Below, in pieces: positions 24,357-33,506 of a DNA stretch of 64,000 bases. The stretch is from the NCBI GenBank assembly GCA_008080735.1, contig SHMW01000005.1, positions 24,135 to 88,134 on the forward strand, in the 5' to 3' direction. Below the pieces are notes generated by a model that worked only from the letters and a program-made list of their open reading frames with translations, did not search any database and was not told the DNA's origin. This DNA is from Promethearchaeota archaeon. GTDB taxonomy: Archaea > Asgardarchaeota > Lokiarchaeia > Sigyniarchaeales > SOKP01. How positions within the stretch are numbered: the first letter of the stretch is position 1; each line of letters opens with the position of its first letter. Made by a program: the position numbers and the translations under genes.

Positions 24357-25092
24357 AATAATAAGAAATTTATCTAATAAGATAACCAAACCTGTTACTG
24401 TATTTGATTTAGAAACAACAGATGTAGATCATAATACATGTGATATTGTCCAATTCTACGGTTGTCGAGTTTCTAAAGATAAAGACCCATTAGAAATTTC
24501 GTTTATCTGTAAACCTAGAATTCCAATAGAAAATGGTGCTGCTGAAGTACATGGTATAACCAACGAAATAGCAGACACTTATAGTGGTATACAAACACAT
24601 ATCAAACGTGTTTATGAATTGTTTGCTAATGCAGACGTGGCCGGATACAATATTAAGAGGTTCGATTTGCCAGTTATGGATAGAATTTTAAGAGAATTTG
24701 GTTTTCATGATACTTTTAAGGATTCATATATATATGATGCATATCCAATATACTTGACACATTCACCAAGAAATTTATCAGAATCATATAAATATTATTT
24801 ACAAAAAGAATTAAAAGATGCACATGACGCATCGGCTGATTCTCTAGCTACTATAGAAATAATTAACGCCCAGTTAGATAAAGAAAACAAAAACTTAATT
24901 GATTTATCAGATAATCCTAATGACAGAGTGGGATTTAGCGATCATATTATTATAGAGGGTGGAAACCATATTATAAACTTTGGTAAATACAAAGGAACAT
25001 TGGTTAAAGATGTTGACAAAGGTTTCTTAAAATGGGTGTTGAACAAGGATTTTCCAGAACCAGTTAAAAGCGTGATAAAAAGGTATGTCTGA
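24349..25092 (+). CDS. DnaQ-like exonuclease with C-terminal DUF3820-type domain
   Basis: 247 residues. The exonuclease domain (1-185) has TVFDLETTDVD (motif I), VAGYNIKRFDLPVMDRI (motif II) and DAHDASADSLATIEI (motif III, HxxxxD). A C-terminal module at about 205-245, INFGKYKGTLVKDVDKGFLK, matches the DUF3820 pattern FGKYKGxxxxDxxxxYLxW. It probably proofreads for the split Pol III alpha encoded downstream. It begins the replication block and overlaps the ketoisomerase gene by 8 bp. Confidence 0.85.
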   Translation: MNEIIRNLSNKITKPVTVFDLETTDVDHNTCDIVQFYGCRVSKDKDPLEISFICKPRIPIENGAAEVHGITNEIADTYSGIQTHIKRVYELFANADVAGYNIKRFDLPVMDRILREFGFHDTFKDSYIYDAYPIYLTHSPRNLSESYKYYLQKELKDAHDASADSLATIEIINAQLDKENKNLIDLSDNPNDRVGFSDHIIIEGGNHIINFGKYKGTLVKDVDKGFLKWVLNKDFPEPVKSVIKRYV

Positions 25093-25523
25093 TGTTATCA
25101 GAACAATCCAAAAAAGCTATAGAAAACATAATGATTAATGATATAATCATTAACCATATAGAGGATAATGATTTTATTGTAGAACTTGTAAGTAAAAAGT
25201 GTCATAAAGAAATTTTGTATAACCAATTTAAACAGGACACAAAACAATCTAATTCCATATATCAGATTGTATCATTTGCAAAAATTGTAATTAGAAATGA
25301 AACCAATGGGTTTGCTAAATTAGATAGAATATATCTACCAACAGATATATATAATAAACTAAAATCTCAGTCTGAAGGCAAAAACTTTACTATTTATGGA
25401 GTTAAAGTTCTTGAAACTACACACAGAAAGTGTGAATGGATAGCGGCTATTGCTAAGTGCGATGAAATATCTAACAGATCTCTTGGATACAAGGTTGTAA
25501 TCGATGGCGAAATCGAGATTTGA
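25092..25523 (+). CDS. Hypothetical 143-residue protein
   Basis: Starts on the TGATG overlap with the exonuclease gene and overlaps the next gene by 20 bp. The product has an acidic helical N-terminus and a beta-rich C-terminal half (FTIYGVKVLETTHRKCEWIA). No motif recognised. Position suggests a replication accessory protein, no more. Confidence 0.65.
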   Translation: MLSEQSKKAIENIMINDIIINHIEDNDFIVELVSKKCHKEILYNQFKQDTKQSNSIYQIVSFAKIVIRNETNGFAKLDRIYLPTDIYNKLKSQSEGKNFTIYGVKVLETTHRKCEWIAAIAKCDEISNRSLGYKVVIDGEIEI

Positions 25524-26070
25524 TTACAGAAGCAAAAGTGCATTCAAGAAAGATATTAAGCAATCTTCGATAGAAGAAGCTGAAATAGCAATTCGTATCG
25601 CTGTTGACATCAGTGAAAGACTAGGATTTTGGACTGATATAATACCATTTGGCACAGACTATACTGGTGAATTTAAAAAAGATGTCAATCATGTAAATCT
25701 AGAACCAGATTATATCATATGTGGCGTTCCTATAGAAATAACAAGGTCTAAAAATATATGTCATACTTATTTTCACGAAAAGGTTGCTAAAACCAATTTT
25801 TGCATTAAGAATAATTATGAGATGTGTTTTGTTAATGGATTCAAGTTAGACAATCCAAAATATATTATGATAAATTCTGAACAACTTAAAACTTTTACAC
25901 AATTAGCTTTATTGACATATGGTAAGATTAAACATTACCACAGTGGTAGTAAACCTTGTTATAAATACAATATAAAATGGTTTGATGGATTGTGGCGTGA
26001 TTTACCACCAATACCCAATGATATACCGAAGAACTATCGATCCATACTAAAGGATGTTAAATGTCAATAG
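25504..26070 (+). CDS. Hypothetical protein, possibly nuclease-like
   Basis: 188 residues. LEPDYIICGVPIEITRSK has the spacing of a PD-(D/E)xK nuclease core (PD, ten residues, ExT..K), but the usual ExK is not exact. The N-terminus is basic (MAKSRFDYRSKSAFKKDIKQ). It overlaps both neighbours in the replication operon. Treat the nuclease idea as weak. Confidence 0.5.
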   Translation: MAKSRFDYRSKSAFKKDIKQSSIEEAEIAIRIAVDISERLGFWTDIIPFGTDYTGEFKKDVNHVNLEPDYIICGVPIEITRSKNICHTYFHEKVAKTNFCIKNNYEMCFVNGFKLDNPKYIMINSEQLKTFTQLALLTYGKIKHYHSGSKPCYKYNIKWFDGLWRDLPPIPNDIPKNYRSILKDVKCQ

Positions 26071-26408
26071 CAAACTGTAATGTGTATAGGGTGTATAGAT
26101 GCTGTAATTGTAAGGCTGAGATTGGAATAAACCAACTAGCATCTGATGATTGGTTTAAAAATTGCCCAATGTGTAAGCAGGATGAATTGATTATTAAATC
26201 TGCTAAATTATCAATTAATACTATTGTTGATGGTCAAACTCCACAAACTATTGGGTCATTAGCTGATAAAAACAGAGATATTAAACTTAAGAATGGAGAG
26301 ATTAAAGAGAAGAAAAAACCACCTAGGCCATGGTGGCGTAAATCAGATAAGATTAATTTTGATATACTTAAAAATCCAAGAAGATATATAGAAACCGGTA
26401 AAACATAA
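26061..26408 (+). CDS. Zinc-ribbon phage protein
   Basis: 115 residues. Two Cys pairs (CCNC near residue 14 and CPMC near 36) form a zinc ribbon. The C-terminal half (PPRPWWRKSDKINFDILKNP) is basic and aromatic. The layout of ribbon plus GSLADKNRD segment resembles a conserved phage protein of unknown role that I have seen in large phages. It overlaps its neighbours by 10 and 1 bp. Confidence 0.6.
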   Translation: MSIANCNVYRVYRCCNCKAEIGINQLASDDWFKNCPMCKQDELIIKSAKLSINTIVDGQTPQTIGSLADKNRDIKLKNGEIKEKKKPPRPWWRKSDKINFDILKNPRRYIETGKT

Positions 26409-26698
26409 TGAATATTGACTCAGAAACTAATCTTGCACTAGAACATGAAATTAGATGTTCTAATTGTAATAAACCATTGGTAAATGTTGGTGTTTATTCA
26501 AATAAAGGAGAAATTGTCACAAGATATAGAGTGATTAGATGTGCATATTGTGGTGGTAAATCTTTTTTGACACCAGAATTTAGAGGTAAAACAATTTTCG
26601 GTTCTGTAAAAGAAAATATAGATGTTATGGTGGATAATATTGAAACTAAAGACGATACTAATAGTGTGGTATATCTAGTAACCAAAATAAAGGAATGA
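26408..26698 (+). CDS. Small zinc-finger protein
   Basis: 96 residues with CSNCNKPLVNVG at 17-28 and CAYCGGKSF at about 45-53, forming one four-Cys zinc site. The rest is acidic and beta-rich. Starts one base inside the previous stop (TAATG). The neighbour just upstream is also a zinc ribbon. Function unknown. Confidence 0.65.
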   Translation: MNIDSETNLALEHEIRCSNCNKPLVNVGVYSNKGEIVTRYRVIRCAYCGGKSFLTPEFRGKTIFGSVKENIDVMVDNIETKDDTNSVVYLVTKIKE

Positions 26699-26700
26699 TA

Positions 26701-27054
26701 ATGAATATTGAAGATTTTGTAATACGAAGCGATCCAAAATATAAAGTTGATAAAACGTTTTACAACGCAAAGGGACAAGACACTAAGAACACTAGTGAGG
26801 CTGTTGCTATTAAGATGATGGTAGAGAACAATGGTCATCAAGAAATATATAAAATACTTGTTTCGGTAAAAGGAGAAGTCTTTAATCCCATTGACAAACA
26901 TCGTGTTGATTCTAGGACAAGTGAAAAGATGCCTATGTTTAAATTCAAATCGGTAAGTCCAAAAATTTTCAACGATTATATTAAGTTTTTGCAAAGTAAA
27001 AATAAAAGTAATAGTGCATACAATTCAATCAATCGAGAGGTGTTGTCGTTATGA
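26701..27054 (+). CDS. Hypothetical 117-residue protein
   Basis: ATG 26701 is preferred to the ATG at 26695 because AAGGA sits at proper distance from it; both are possible. Mixed alpha/beta, Lys-rich, with no motif recognised. It overlaps the next gene by 4 bp. It lies in the operon leading to the RecA-like gene. Confidence 0.6.
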   Translation: MNIEDFVIRSDPKYKVDKTFYNAKGQDTKNTSEAVAIKMMVENNGHQEIYKILVSVKGEVFNPIDKHRVDSRTSEKMPMFKFKSVSPKIFNDYIKFLQSKNKSNSAYNSINREVLSL

Positions 27055-27308
27055 ACGAAGATTATATAAAAGAAGAAATTCAGAAATATTTAGATCGATC
27101 AAAGGCTATAACGTTTAGTAACCAGCGTGGTAAAACATTATTTATCAATAAGATTATTGACATTATTAACGATGGCAAAAATAAGGAAGAAGATGATTAT
27201 TCAAATACAAGAAACTGTGTGATACGCACTAAAAATCCAGAAGATGTAGCTGGTTATGCCGTTATGACGCCAGAGATGTCGGCACAAAGTGATGAAAAAT
27301 CAAATTAA
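27051..27308 (+). CDS. Hypothetical 85-residue protein
   Basis: Charged helical N-terminus (YIKEEIQKYLDRSK) and a polar tail. It is linked by an ATGA overlap to the upstream gene and a 17-bp overlap to the next. No family recognised. Confidence 0.6.
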   Translation: MNEDYIKEEIQKYLDRSKAITFSNQRGKTLFINKIIDIINDGKNKEEDDYSNTRNCVIRTKNPEDVAGYAVMTPEMSAQSDEKSN

Positions 27309-27861
27309 TTGGTCAAACCCCAAATGGGATCATGCAGGAAAACTACCAAAGGAATTTGATTCATTATTCAATCCAGGGAGTAAGATTACTTGGACACAAT
27401 ATATAGCAGAATTAATAATCAAAAACAGGGTTAAATATATTAAAAGTTATCCTAAAATTACCATTGGTAACAATTGGTATCATCCTATCAATGCAGAAGT
27501 AAGAAAGTTATGTCAAAGTGCTTCTTATATAATTAAATTTTTCCCTCATTATAAAGATAATAGTTCAGTGATACCAGCTTTTCGTAGATATATAACGTCC
27601 AAACCAGTGTTCAAGCTTGGTATGCCTAAAAAATCTTTGGTCAAAAAAAATGGAAAGGCAAATATTACTCAGCATGAAAAGGATATTATTCTTGGCGTAT
27701 GGAGTTATATAAAAGATATAGAAAGTGTCAAAAGTAAAGCTGATATTGTCGATAATAAGGTATGCAAGAAAGATAGTATTAAATTTGATACCGGATCGGT
27801 TGGTAAGAAAAAATCTGGGATTAGAAATCTCAGAAATATAGAGGATGGCTTAAGTGGATAA
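27292..27861 (+). CDS. Hypothetical 189-residue basic protein
   Basis: Starts at ATG 27292 (a GTG directly upstream is also in frame). Trp/Lys-rich: INWSNPKWDHAGKLPKEF at the N-terminus, WTQYIAELII and a basic C-terminal tail. It may bind DNA. It overlaps the RecA-like gene by 8 bp, so a link with recombination is plausible. Not recognised. Confidence 0.6.
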   Translation: MKNQINWSNPKWDHAGKLPKEFDSLFNPGSKITWTQYIAELIIKNRVKYIKSYPKITIGNNWYHPINAEVRKLCQSASYIIKFFPHYKDNSSVIPAFRRYITSKPVFKLGMPKKSLVKKNGKANITQHEKDIILGVWSYIKDIESVKSKADIVDNKVCKKDSIKFDTGSVGKKKSGIRNLRNIEDGLSG

Positions 27862-28921
27862 TAAAGATATTTATAGATTATCAGCAGATCAACTTATTGA
27901 AATTGAAGACAACAGAAAAATAGTGCCATGCACTTTGTCTTCTGATTTAGAAATGTACGGTGGGTTCCCAATGGGTTCTACTGCTGTTATTGCTGGCAAG
28001 CCTGGTCTTGGTAAAACGTCTGTTTCACTATGGTTGGCAGCTAATGCACAAAATAAGTACGGAGCCAAGGTTTTCTTTTTCCCAGTAGAAGGTCGTTTAA
28101 CTAAGATGGTCATGGCTCATGCTAGACACTTGAAAAAAGACATAGATAACTTTGAGATTATTATGCCACCACCGATAAAAAACAAAGGTGGAAATATCGT
28201 TGGTTATAAAAGATGGACTGCTGAAGAATGGTGGGATGTAATTGGTCAAACAATAATTGACAATTCAAATTGTGTTATTATAGTTGATTCATTAGCTTCA
28301 TTATCTTCAGAAAAAGAATCTTCTGAGGCCATGGGGTATCAAAGTCGTGGTCTTGAAAAGAAACTAGAAGCACAATTCTGTCGTAAATACTGTACACTTG
28401 TACGCCCAAAAGAGATATTATTAATACTTTTAACACAGGTCCAAGCTAATACTAGTGGGTATGGTATGCCAATACAAGCTAAAGTTGGCAACCAAATTTA
28501 CCATCATGCCGACATATTTATGTTCGGCAAATCTATGAAAAAATGGACTGCTGATAGCAATAATAAAATATTAGGACATGATATGGTGTATGTTGTTGAA
28601 AAATATGGACCAACACGCGATATCAGTATACCTCTTAGATATGGTTATGGTATTGACGATATTAAGGATTTGATAGATGTTTCTATAAATCATGGTATTA
28701 TACAAAAAAATGGTTCTTGGTATAACATGCCGTTTACAGGTGAAGAAGATGAAAAACCAGAAGTAAATATTAAATTGTTCGAAAAAGAACAAAATATTAA
28801 GTTTCAGGGTGAAACAAAAGCTAGAAATTGGTTGTTAATACGACCAGACTATGCTAAGTGTATCAGAGATAAAATCAATAGCATATATAATTCGGAACTA
28901 GAACTAGATGAAGATGATTGA
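27854..28921 (+). CDS. RecA/UvsX-like recombinase
   Basis: 355 residues from a GTG start. Walker A is AGKPGLGKTSVSLWLA (Gly48-Ser56) and Walker B CVIIVDSLASL (Asp145). The QVQANTSGYGMP segment occupies the DNA-binding loop region, and SIPLRYGYGIDDIKDLIDV resembles the RecA C-terminal core (YGxGIxxxxELIDL) before the acidic tail ELELDEDD. It would form filaments on ssDNA for recombination-dependent replication and repair. The neighbour at 29231 may be its UvsY-type loader. DnaB-family membership was considered, but the C-terminal RecA features favour a recombinase. Confidence 0.75.
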   Translation: MDNKDIYRLSADQLIEIEDNRKIVPCTLSSDLEMYGGFPMGSTAVIAGKPGLGKTSVSLWLAANAQNKYGAKVFFFPVEGRLTKMVMAHARHLKKDIDNFEIIMPPPIKNKGGNIVGYKRWTAEEWWDVIGQTIIDNSNCVIIVDSLASLSSEKESSEAMGYQSRGLEKKLEAQFCRKYCTLVRPKEILLILLTQVQANTSGYGMPIQAKVGNQIYHHADIFMFGKSMKKWTADSNNKILGHDMVYVVEKYGPTRDISIPLRYGYGIDDIKDLIDVSINHGIIQKNGSWYNMPFTGEEDEKPEVNIKLFEKEQNIKFQGETKARNWLLIRPDYAKCIRDKINSIYNSELELDEDD

Positions 28922-29297
28922 TGTTAACGGACAGTCATGTTCAGTAAGCGTCAAACCGAGCGACTATCCAATAAAGGGTGAAAATAGTCGCTCTATTTTT
29001 CAGAAAGAAATTGGTGAAAAATTACAAGAAAGATATCCACACGATATAATATTGGAAGAATTCAACATACCTAATAGCAGGTTGTATATAGACTTTTTTT
29101 TACCAAATCGCAAATTGGTTATAGAAGTAGATGGCAGCCAGCACGATAAGTATAGTGGATACTTTCATGGCAATAAACTAACCTCTCGTAAATTTGCTAG
29201 ACAAATTGATAACGATTATATAAAAGAACAATGGACACAAATAAACCAGTTCAAGATGATAAGGATTCGACCGGACAAACCAATATTGGATTTCTAA
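28908..29297 (+). CDS. Vsr/DUF559-like endonuclease
   Basis: 129 residues. LYIDFFLPNRKLVIEVDGSQ followed by His gives the core of the Vsr/DUF559 PD-(D/E)xK fold: Asp, a long strand, then ExDGxQH. It could nick or cut DNA in repair or packaging-linked processes. It overlaps the recombinase gene by 14 bp and the next by 67 bp. Confidence 0.7.
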   Translation: MKMIDVNGQSCSVSVKPSDYPIKGENSRSIFQKEIGEKLQERYPHDIILEEFNIPNSRLYIDFFLPNRKLVIEVDGSQHDKYSGYFHGNKLTSRKFARQIDNDYIKEQWTQINQFKMIRIRPDKPILDF

Positions 29298-29770
29298 GTG
29301 AAGATTATATCAAAAATATAGAAGAATCTTTATTAAAATACGAAAAAGATACTTTAGGACTAAGCTATATTAAATTTGAAGCACCAGAATGTCTAATGAT
29401 GAAAATTTCAGAACTACGAAATAAGACACCTGAAATATTAGCTGAATATAGTTTGGAATTACATAGGTATGCTTTATATATTCAACAAACAGTGAATAAA
29501 AACAAATCATGGGAAAGATGGGCCAAATCAAAGCTTAATGAAGTTGCTGCTTACTATTTGGTCGAAATAGATTCACATTATGGTTTTAATGAACGTGAAT
29601 TGATTGCCAAGAATAATAATGATCATGCTAGGAAATTAAATAAATTTCTTCGTAATATACAAATGCGAATAGACAGACTGTATAATTTATCTAATAATAT
29701 ATCTGCTATTGCAGATTCAATTAAAGATTTAAGATTCGCAGCAACCAACAGAGAAAAATATAGGAGTTAA
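29231..29770 (+). CDS. Possible UvsY-like recombination mediator
   Basis: 179 residues, largely helical and basic. ELHRYALYIQQTVNKNKSWE in the middle and ISAIADSIKDLRFAATNR at the C-terminus line up, by eye, with the helix order and the final IKHIQDMRAFEA-type segment of T4 UvsY. UvsY loads UvsX on SSB-coated ssDNA. Location two genes after the UvsX-like gene supports this. The similarity is low, so a different helical protein remains possible. N-terminal 67 bp overlap the nuclease gene. Confidence 0.4.
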   Translation: MDTNKPVQDDKDSTGQTNIGFLSEDYIKNIEESLLKYEKDTLGLSYIKFEAPECLMMKISELRNKTPEILAEYSLELHRYALYIQQTVNKNKSWERWAKSKLNEVAAYYLVEIDSHYGFNERELIAKNNNDHARKLNKFLRNIQMRIDRLYNLSNNISAIADSIKDLRFAATNREKYRS

Positions 29771-29772
29771 TA

Positions 29773-30216
29773 ATGAGTGATGTAAGTGATGGATTGAAAT
29801 TGATACGTAATGGTATTATTAATAACAATTTACAAACAATATGCGATGGATACAATAAGATAACTAAGGAAAATATTAAAATAGATTTAGATATTGATGT
29901 ATCAGATATTTTAACAGAAACAAATACTTGTGACAAAAAGTTAGAGAATGATAGACACAAGTTAATTAAGAAACTAATGTCTCATCGTAAGAATAAAAAT
30001 TCTCGTAAAAATCTAGAAGGTATGCATATACTAGATTTAGCTTATATATTGCAGGATCTAATATCGGAAGATATAGAACATAATGAAAACGTAGAATTTA
30101 ATACAAAGATAATTGGTAAAACACCTGCTGGCAATCCGATAAAAGCAATAACAGTAGAAGAAACAGAAGATGAAAAATTTATCAACCGTATAATAGAACA
30201 ATATACAAATGAGTAA
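29773..30216 (+). CDS. Hypothetical 147-residue protein
   Basis: Acidic and helical, with a basic patch in the middle (RHKLIKKLMSHRKNKNSRKN). It is followed by the helicase gene with an 8-bp overlap. A helicase-loader role (like T4 gp59) would fit the position, but no motif supports it. Confidence 0.55.
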   Translation: MSDVSDGLKLIRNGIINNNLQTICDGYNKITKENIKIDLDIDVSDILTETNTCDKKLENDRHKLIKKLMSHRKNKNSRKNLEGMHILDLAYILQDLISEDIEHNENVEFNTKIIGKTPAGNPIKAITVEETEDEKFINRIIEQYTNE

Positions 30217-31663
30217 GAACAATCTTTGTGATCAAGCGTCGGAACGTTTATTACTTAGCTCGTTGGTTAAAAATGGACCTAATGCTTTTATAGATATAAA
30301 CGCAATAGTTTCTGCCGAAGATTTTAATCTTGGAATAAATAAACTAATATTTAAATGTATCAGTGGGTTATATGAAGATGGTTTTAATAGCTTTGATCCC
30401 GAATCTATTCTTCTAAAAGGTAGAAATTTAGGATTTGATAAATATTTTGACAAACAAGAGAATATAGAATATATAGAACTACTTGAACACGGTTCGTCTT
30501 CAAAAGATAATGTTGAACTATTCGCTTATCAAATAAAAAAGTGGTCAGTATTACGCAAACTTCATAATAGATACAAAGATGCCGCTAAATATATAGAAGA
30601 AGTAGAAAAAGACGAAAAGTTGTCTACTATATTGGGACATGCAGAAGAAAAAATAGTAGACTTTATCAACGATGTTGATGATGGCGAGGTTATTGGTAGC
30701 TTGTCAGAGAATATCAAAAGTTGTGTTCAAGATGTCATTAATTCTGAAGTTATTGATCAAGTTGGTATTCCAACAGGCTTCCAGCAATATGATCAAGCTA
30801 TTGGCGGTGGATTAAGACGTGGTGGTATAAACATTATCGCCAGTCGTGCAAAATGCGGCAAGTCTTTTATGGCCTTAAACATGGCCTTAAATATGTCCAA
30901 ACTTAATATTCCAGTCTTATATCTAGATACAGAGCTAACACAAGAATATCAGCAGTCTCGATTAGTATCAATAGAATCAGGATGTCCATTATATTTATAT
31001 GAGACACGAAGATTTAGAGAAGACAAGAATTTACTTGAATCTGTTAAAATGGCAGGTGAATCTCTCAGTAAACTTAAAATACAATACAGATCAATAGCTG
31101 GTTTGTCTTATCAAGAAGCATTGGCTGTAGTTAGACGATGGTTGGTAAAGTACGTTGGATTCAATGAAAATGGACAGGCTAAAGACTGTGTAATTGTTTA
31201 TGATTATCTAAAAATGACTGGCCATGAAAAAATTGGTAGTAGTACTCCAGAATGGATACTTCTTGGGCTTATGATAACAGAAATGCAGAACTTCTGTGTC
31301 AAATATGGCGTACCAATGCTTGCATTCTCCCAGTTAAATAGAGAAGGTATAAGTTCTGATAGCACAGGTTCTATAGCTGGTTCGGACAGATTATTGTGGC
31401 TATGTTCCTCTATGTCTATATTGAGAAACAAGACCGAAGAAGATGTAGAAATGCAATGTGGATGGGACTTTGGAAATAAAAAGTTATTAGTTTTAGAGGC
31501 TAGATATGGGCCTGGTTTATTTCATGATGACTATATAAATCTTGTCGCATCTTTAAAACCAAATCGCAGTGAGTATGAAGCTTGTGGTAAAATCACCGAA
31601 GGTTTAACGTATTATGACTGCATCAAGTCAACTACAAATACAGCAAGTCGAACAGATAGCTAG
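30209..31663 (+). CDS. dnaB: DnaB-type replicative helicase
   Basis: 484 residues. The N-terminal domain (DQASERLLLSSLV) matches the DnaB N-terminal helical module. The C-terminal RecA-like domain has GIPTGFQQYDQAIGGGLRRG, Walker A ASRAKCGKS (211-219), VLYLDTELT, CVIVYDYLKM (Walker B) and MLAFSQLNREG. It unwinds duplex DNA 5'-3' as a hexamer at the phage fork and recruits primase, encoded by the next, overlapping gene. Confidence 0.92.
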   Translation: MSKNNLCDQASERLLLSSLVKNGPNAFIDINAIVSAEDFNLGINKLIFKCISGLYEDGFNSFDPESILLKGRNLGFDKYFDKQENIEYIELLEHGSSSKDNVELFAYQIKKWSVLRKLHNRYKDAAKYIEEVEKDEKLSTILGHAEEKIVDFINDVDDGEVIGSLSENIKSCVQDVINSEVIDQVGIPTGFQQYDQAIGGGLRRGGINIIASRAKCGKSFMALNMALNMSKLNIPVLYLDTELTQEYQQSRLVSIESGCPLYLYETRRFREDKNLLESVKMAGESLSKLKIQYRSIAGLSYQEALAVVRRWLVKYVGFNENGQAKDCVIVYDYLKMTGHEKIGSSTPEWILLGLMITEMQNFCVKYGVPMLAFSQLNREGISSDSTGSIAGSDRLLWLCSSMSILRNKTEEDVEMQCGWDFGNKKLLVLEARYGPGLFHDDYINLVASLKPNRSEYEACGKITEGLTYYDCIKSTTNTASRTDS

Positions 31664-32705
31664 AGAAAATTTTGATGACGTGTTAGACTTGCTAAACATC
31701 AATACTAGCGACATTATTTATAGTCATGATAATATCAGGATGCCATGCCCAATTCATAAAGGTGATAACCCAACCGCTTTTGTTATGGATACGGAAACAT
31801 TTAGTTGGCATTGTTTTTCCAATAAATGTCATGAAAAATATACAAGAACCATGATTGGTTTTATACAAGGGGTTTTAGGTTATAATTTTAGAGATTCTGT
31901 AAACTGGGTGGTAAATAACTTTGGTAGTGATATTAAGAATTCTGATTTTGATTCAGAAAAATTAATAGTTAAAAATTTAATAAGACAAATAAAACGTAAC
32001 GATGAACATCATGATCAAAGATGCAGTATTCCACTTGATACAATAACGCAATCATTCAAGGTCAGTGATTTCTTTAAAGATCTCGGTTTTCAAACTGAAG
32101 TTTTAAAAAAGTTTTATGTGTTTGATTGTTATAACAAGAATAAACCAATGTATTTAAGAGCTTGTGCTCCGATAATAAGTAATGATTACAAAAATATGCA
32201 TGGAATAACAGGTCGTACACTATTACCTAAATGTGAATTGTGCAATAAGTATCATGTTGGTAAGTTTGGTTGCCCGAATGATAACCCAAGTATTAAAAGT
32301 TATCCCAAATGGAAACATTATGGATTTTCATCAAAAACAGTCTTATATAATTTTTGGAATGTATACAGTATCAAACCTAAGACAGTGGTTATAGTAGAAG
32401 GTCCAAAAGATGTTTGGTGGCTAGACCAACATGGAGTATATAACGCATTAGGTTTATTCGGATTGAACATTAGTGTATATAACATCAAACAGTTATTAAA
32501 ATTAGGAGTTGAGAATATTGTATTATGTACCGATAATGATGAAAGAGGCAGCGAGGCAGAATATGATTTATCTAAAAAACTTTATAAATTTTTCAATATA
32601 TATAAATTGTCCAGCATTATCGATCCGGGTAAAGATATAGCTGACATGCCAGATGACTTTATCGCAAATGAAATACATCCAGTAATTAAAAATATAGGCG
32701 GTTAA
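31614..32705 (+). CDS. DnaG-like primase
   Basis: 363 residues. The N-terminal zinc site CPIHKGDNPTAFV (Cys45, His48, with Cys in HCFSNKC downstream) matches the primase zinc-binding domain. TOPRIM motifs are VVIVEGPKDVWWL (Glu262) and VLCTDNDERGSEA. A second Cys cluster (CELCNKYHVGKFGC, about 202-216) is an extra small zinc-binding insertion. It synthesises RNA primers with the DnaB helicase. Overlaps the helicase gene by 50 bp. Confidence 0.88.
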   Translation: MTASSQLQIQQVEQIARENFDDVLDLLNINTSDIIYSHDNIRMPCPIHKGDNPTAFVMDTETFSWHCFSNKCHEKYTRTMIGFIQGVLGYNFRDSVNWVVNNFGSDIKNSDFDSEKLIVKNLIRQIKRNDEHHDQRCSIPLDTITQSFKVSDFFKDLGFQTEVLKKFYVFDCYNKNKPMYLRACAPIISNDYKNMHGITGRTLLPKCELCNKYHVGKFGCPNDNPSIKSYPKWKHYGFSSKTVLYNFWNVYSIKPKTVVIVEGPKDVWWLDQHGVYNALGLFGLNISVYNIKQLLKLGVENIVLCTDNDERGSEAEYDLSKKLYKFFNIYKLSSIIDPGKDIADMPDDFIANEIHPVIKNIGG

Positions 32706-32706
32706 T

Positions 32707-33492
32707 ATGGAAAAATTAGTTATTGTTTTCTCAGGCAAAAAACAAAGTGGTAAATCGGCTGCCTGTAAATTTATTCTCTCGTATTATATAAACCAGCTAT
32801 TGGGGGTCGATCGCTTTAGTGTTATTAATAAAAACAAAAGCACTTATATACACGATTCTTTTGACAATTCTATAATAGATATAGAATCTGATCGTAATGC
32901 TGTACAAACATTAGAGTCAACTTATAAAACAAGAGTATATAGCTTTGCAGACAAGTTAAAACAAATTTGTATTGATGTTTTAGGACTAGATGTTAGACAA
33001 TGTTATGGTGCTGATAGGGACAAGAATACTAATACACATATAACTTGGGATAGAATGCCACCGGATATAAGGCAAAAATATAAAAGGCCGAGGCGTGGAA
33101 CAGGAGAAGTGTTAGAAGCTAGTGGTTATATGAGTGGCCGAGAGATTATGCAGGTGATTGGTAGTGATTTTTTTAGAAAGTTAGACAACTCGTGTTGGGC
33201 CAGAGGAACTTATAATACCATTTTTAATGATAGCAATAAATTAATATGTGTATCCGATGCTAGATTTCCAAATGAAGTTACGATGGGTACAGAAAGAAAT
33301 GCAAAAGTTATTAGACTACTTAGAAATTCATCTGCCAAAGAAGACAATCATATATCCGAAACAGCTTTAGATGATTTTCCTCTCGGAGAATATTCTTTAG
33401 TAATAGACAATAAAAATTTAAGCATGAAAGAAACGCACAATATACTTAAATCATATTTAGATCAGTGGTTAAAAGATTACGATATACTATAA
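32707..33492 (+). CDS. Deoxynucleoside monophosphate kinase-like protein
   Basis: 261 residues. P-loop VFSGKKQSGKSAACKFI near the N-terminus, YSFADKLKQICIDVLGL in the middle, GREIMQVIGSDFFRKLD and ISD/VSDARFPNEV further on: this is the pattern of phage dNMP kinases such as T4 gp1. It phosphorylates dNMPs to dNDPs, feeding the dNTP pool. The N-terminal segment after the P-loop is longer than usual (residues 30-75). Confidence 0.75.
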   Translation: MEKLVIVFSGKKQSGKSAACKFILSYYINQLLGVDRFSVINKNKSTYIHDSFDNSIIDIESDRNAVQTLESTYKTRVYSFADKLKQICIDVLGLDVRQCYGADRDKNTNTHITWDRMPPDIRQKYKRPRRGTGEVLEASGYMSGREIMQVIGSDFFRKLDNSCWARGTYNTIFNDSNKLICVSDARFPNEVTMGTERNAKVIRLLRNSSAKEDNHISETALDDFPLGEYSLVIDNKNLSMKETHNILKSYLDQWLKDYDIL

Positions 33493-33506
33493 TAGAAAGC
33501 GAAATA

